Shown piece after piece: positions 63,811-64,000 of a stretch of 64,000 nucleotides of DNA. Origin of the DNA: Desulfobacteraceae bacterium. GTDB taxonomy: Bacteria > Desulfobacterota > Desulfobacteria > Desulfobacterales > Desulfosalsimonadaceae. The translations under genes and the position numbers were made by a program. Where the stretch lies: the NCBI GenBank assembly GCA_003597945.1, contig QZJS01000053.1, forward strand, positions 1 through 64,000, given 5' to 3'. The notes beneath the pieces are model-generated. The model made no database searches, was not told the DNA's origin, and saw only the letters and a program-made list of their open reading frames with translations. Positions within the stretch are counted from its first letter, which is position 1. Each line of letters begins with the position of its first letter.

Positions 63811-64000
63811 ATGAGCAAAATGACGGGAGCGCAGATCCTGCTGCGCATGTTAAAGGAAGAAGGGGTGGATACCATTTTCGGATATCCCGGGGGCGCGGTG
63901 CTCGATATTTATGATGAGCTTTACCGCTCCGATATGCGGCACATCCTGGTACGCCACGAACAGGGCGCCATTCACGCGGCCGACGGCTATGCACGGGTAA
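63811..64000 (+). CDS. ilvB: Acetolactate synthase large subunit, 5' end only
   Basis: The frame is open from an ATG at 63811 to the window edge (63 codons). [20 protein letters not shown] and [15 protein letters not shown] with [14 protein letters not shown] are the TPP-binding (PYR) domain start of AHAS. It makes acetolactate or acetohydroxybutyrate, two steps before IlvD in the same pathway. AAGGAAGAG precedes the ATG. It is probably in one operon with ilvD, 93 bases downstream. Confidence 0.95.
   Translation, partial: MSKMTGAQILLRMLKEEGVDTIFGYPGGAVLDIYDELYRSDMRHILVRHEQGAIHAADGYARV

Overview
The window reads as a chromosomal segment of an anaerobic, Gram-negative bacterium of the Desulfobacterota (former Deltaproteobacteria), most likely a Desulfobacterales sulfate-reducer relative. 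This is inferred from gene content: a KorA-type 2-oxoacid:ferredoxin oxidoreductase, the selenium-metabolism pair YedF/LysR, a CoA-disulfide reductase-rhodanese, an MglA-type GTPase, DUF3373 and LbtU outer-membrane proteins, an octaheme cytochrome operon and many sigma-54/PAS regulators. No rRNA, tRNA, CRISPR array, insertion sequence or prophage was recognised. Genes are dense and often overlap by 1-30 bases.

Layout. 1-5.4 kb (minus): korA (cut by the window edge), a ZIP metal transporter, CoA-disulfide reductase with rhodanese, a VOC protein and yedF; a LysR regulator and trmJ run divergently (5.6-7.3 kb). 7.3-14.6 kb (minus): purC, a ParB-like protein, a spore-photoproduct-lyase-like radical SAM protein, cinA, a short J-domain protein, pepA and a UDP-sugar epimerase. 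14.7-20.9 kb (minus): a signalling block with PilZ, DUF4388/cNMP, MglA-like GTPase, TPR protein and a large hybrid histidine kinase. 21.2-22.1 kb (plus): malate dehydrogenase. 22.2-31.7 kb (minus): a tight run of FN3/beta-barrel fusion, HDAC-family hydrolase, ispF, cysS, uvrB and uvrC, preceded by a GDPD. 31.8-37.3 kb (minus): DUF2760 membrane protein plus two Hsp70-family proteins. 37.6-39.1 kb: a small Cys-rich protein, a YfaZ-like protein and ComEA. 39.5-44.1 kb (minus): Cys-rich secreted protein, OB-fold protein, MacB-type ABC permease and ATPase, outer-membrane protein and FMN-binding-like protein. 44.2-46.2 kb: ADC-family protein and HAD phosphatase. 46.5-51.1 kb (plus): iron block with DtxR-type repressor, feoA, feoB, feoC-like gene and LbtU-type siderophore porin. 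51.3-55.6 kb: aldehyde dehydrogenase, RhlE-type helicase behind a promoter-plus-terminator leader, a PIN-domain remnant and DegV. 55.7-61.8 kb: a sigma-54 activator divergent from a DUF3373 / cytochrome c / octaheme cytochrome / cytochrome b operon. 61.8-64.0 kb: ilvD-ilvB behind a leader peptide and attenuator.

The strongest finding is at 61874-62032: a 27-codon leader ORF with a run of 11 Ile/Leu/Val codons among 12, followed by segments that can form both an antiterminator and a U-tailed terminator just before ilvD. It has every part of a classical branched-chain amino acid attenuator. Other points of interest are the octaheme cytochrome operon with its own -24/-12 promoter and upstream TTAAC repeats, the DUF2760/double-Hsp70 operon, the FMN/OB-fold/Cys-rich ABC cluster, the rhlE leader terminator and an in-frame fusion of an FN3 protein to a beta-barrel protein. 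All functional calls come from reading motifs by eye; no database search was run.
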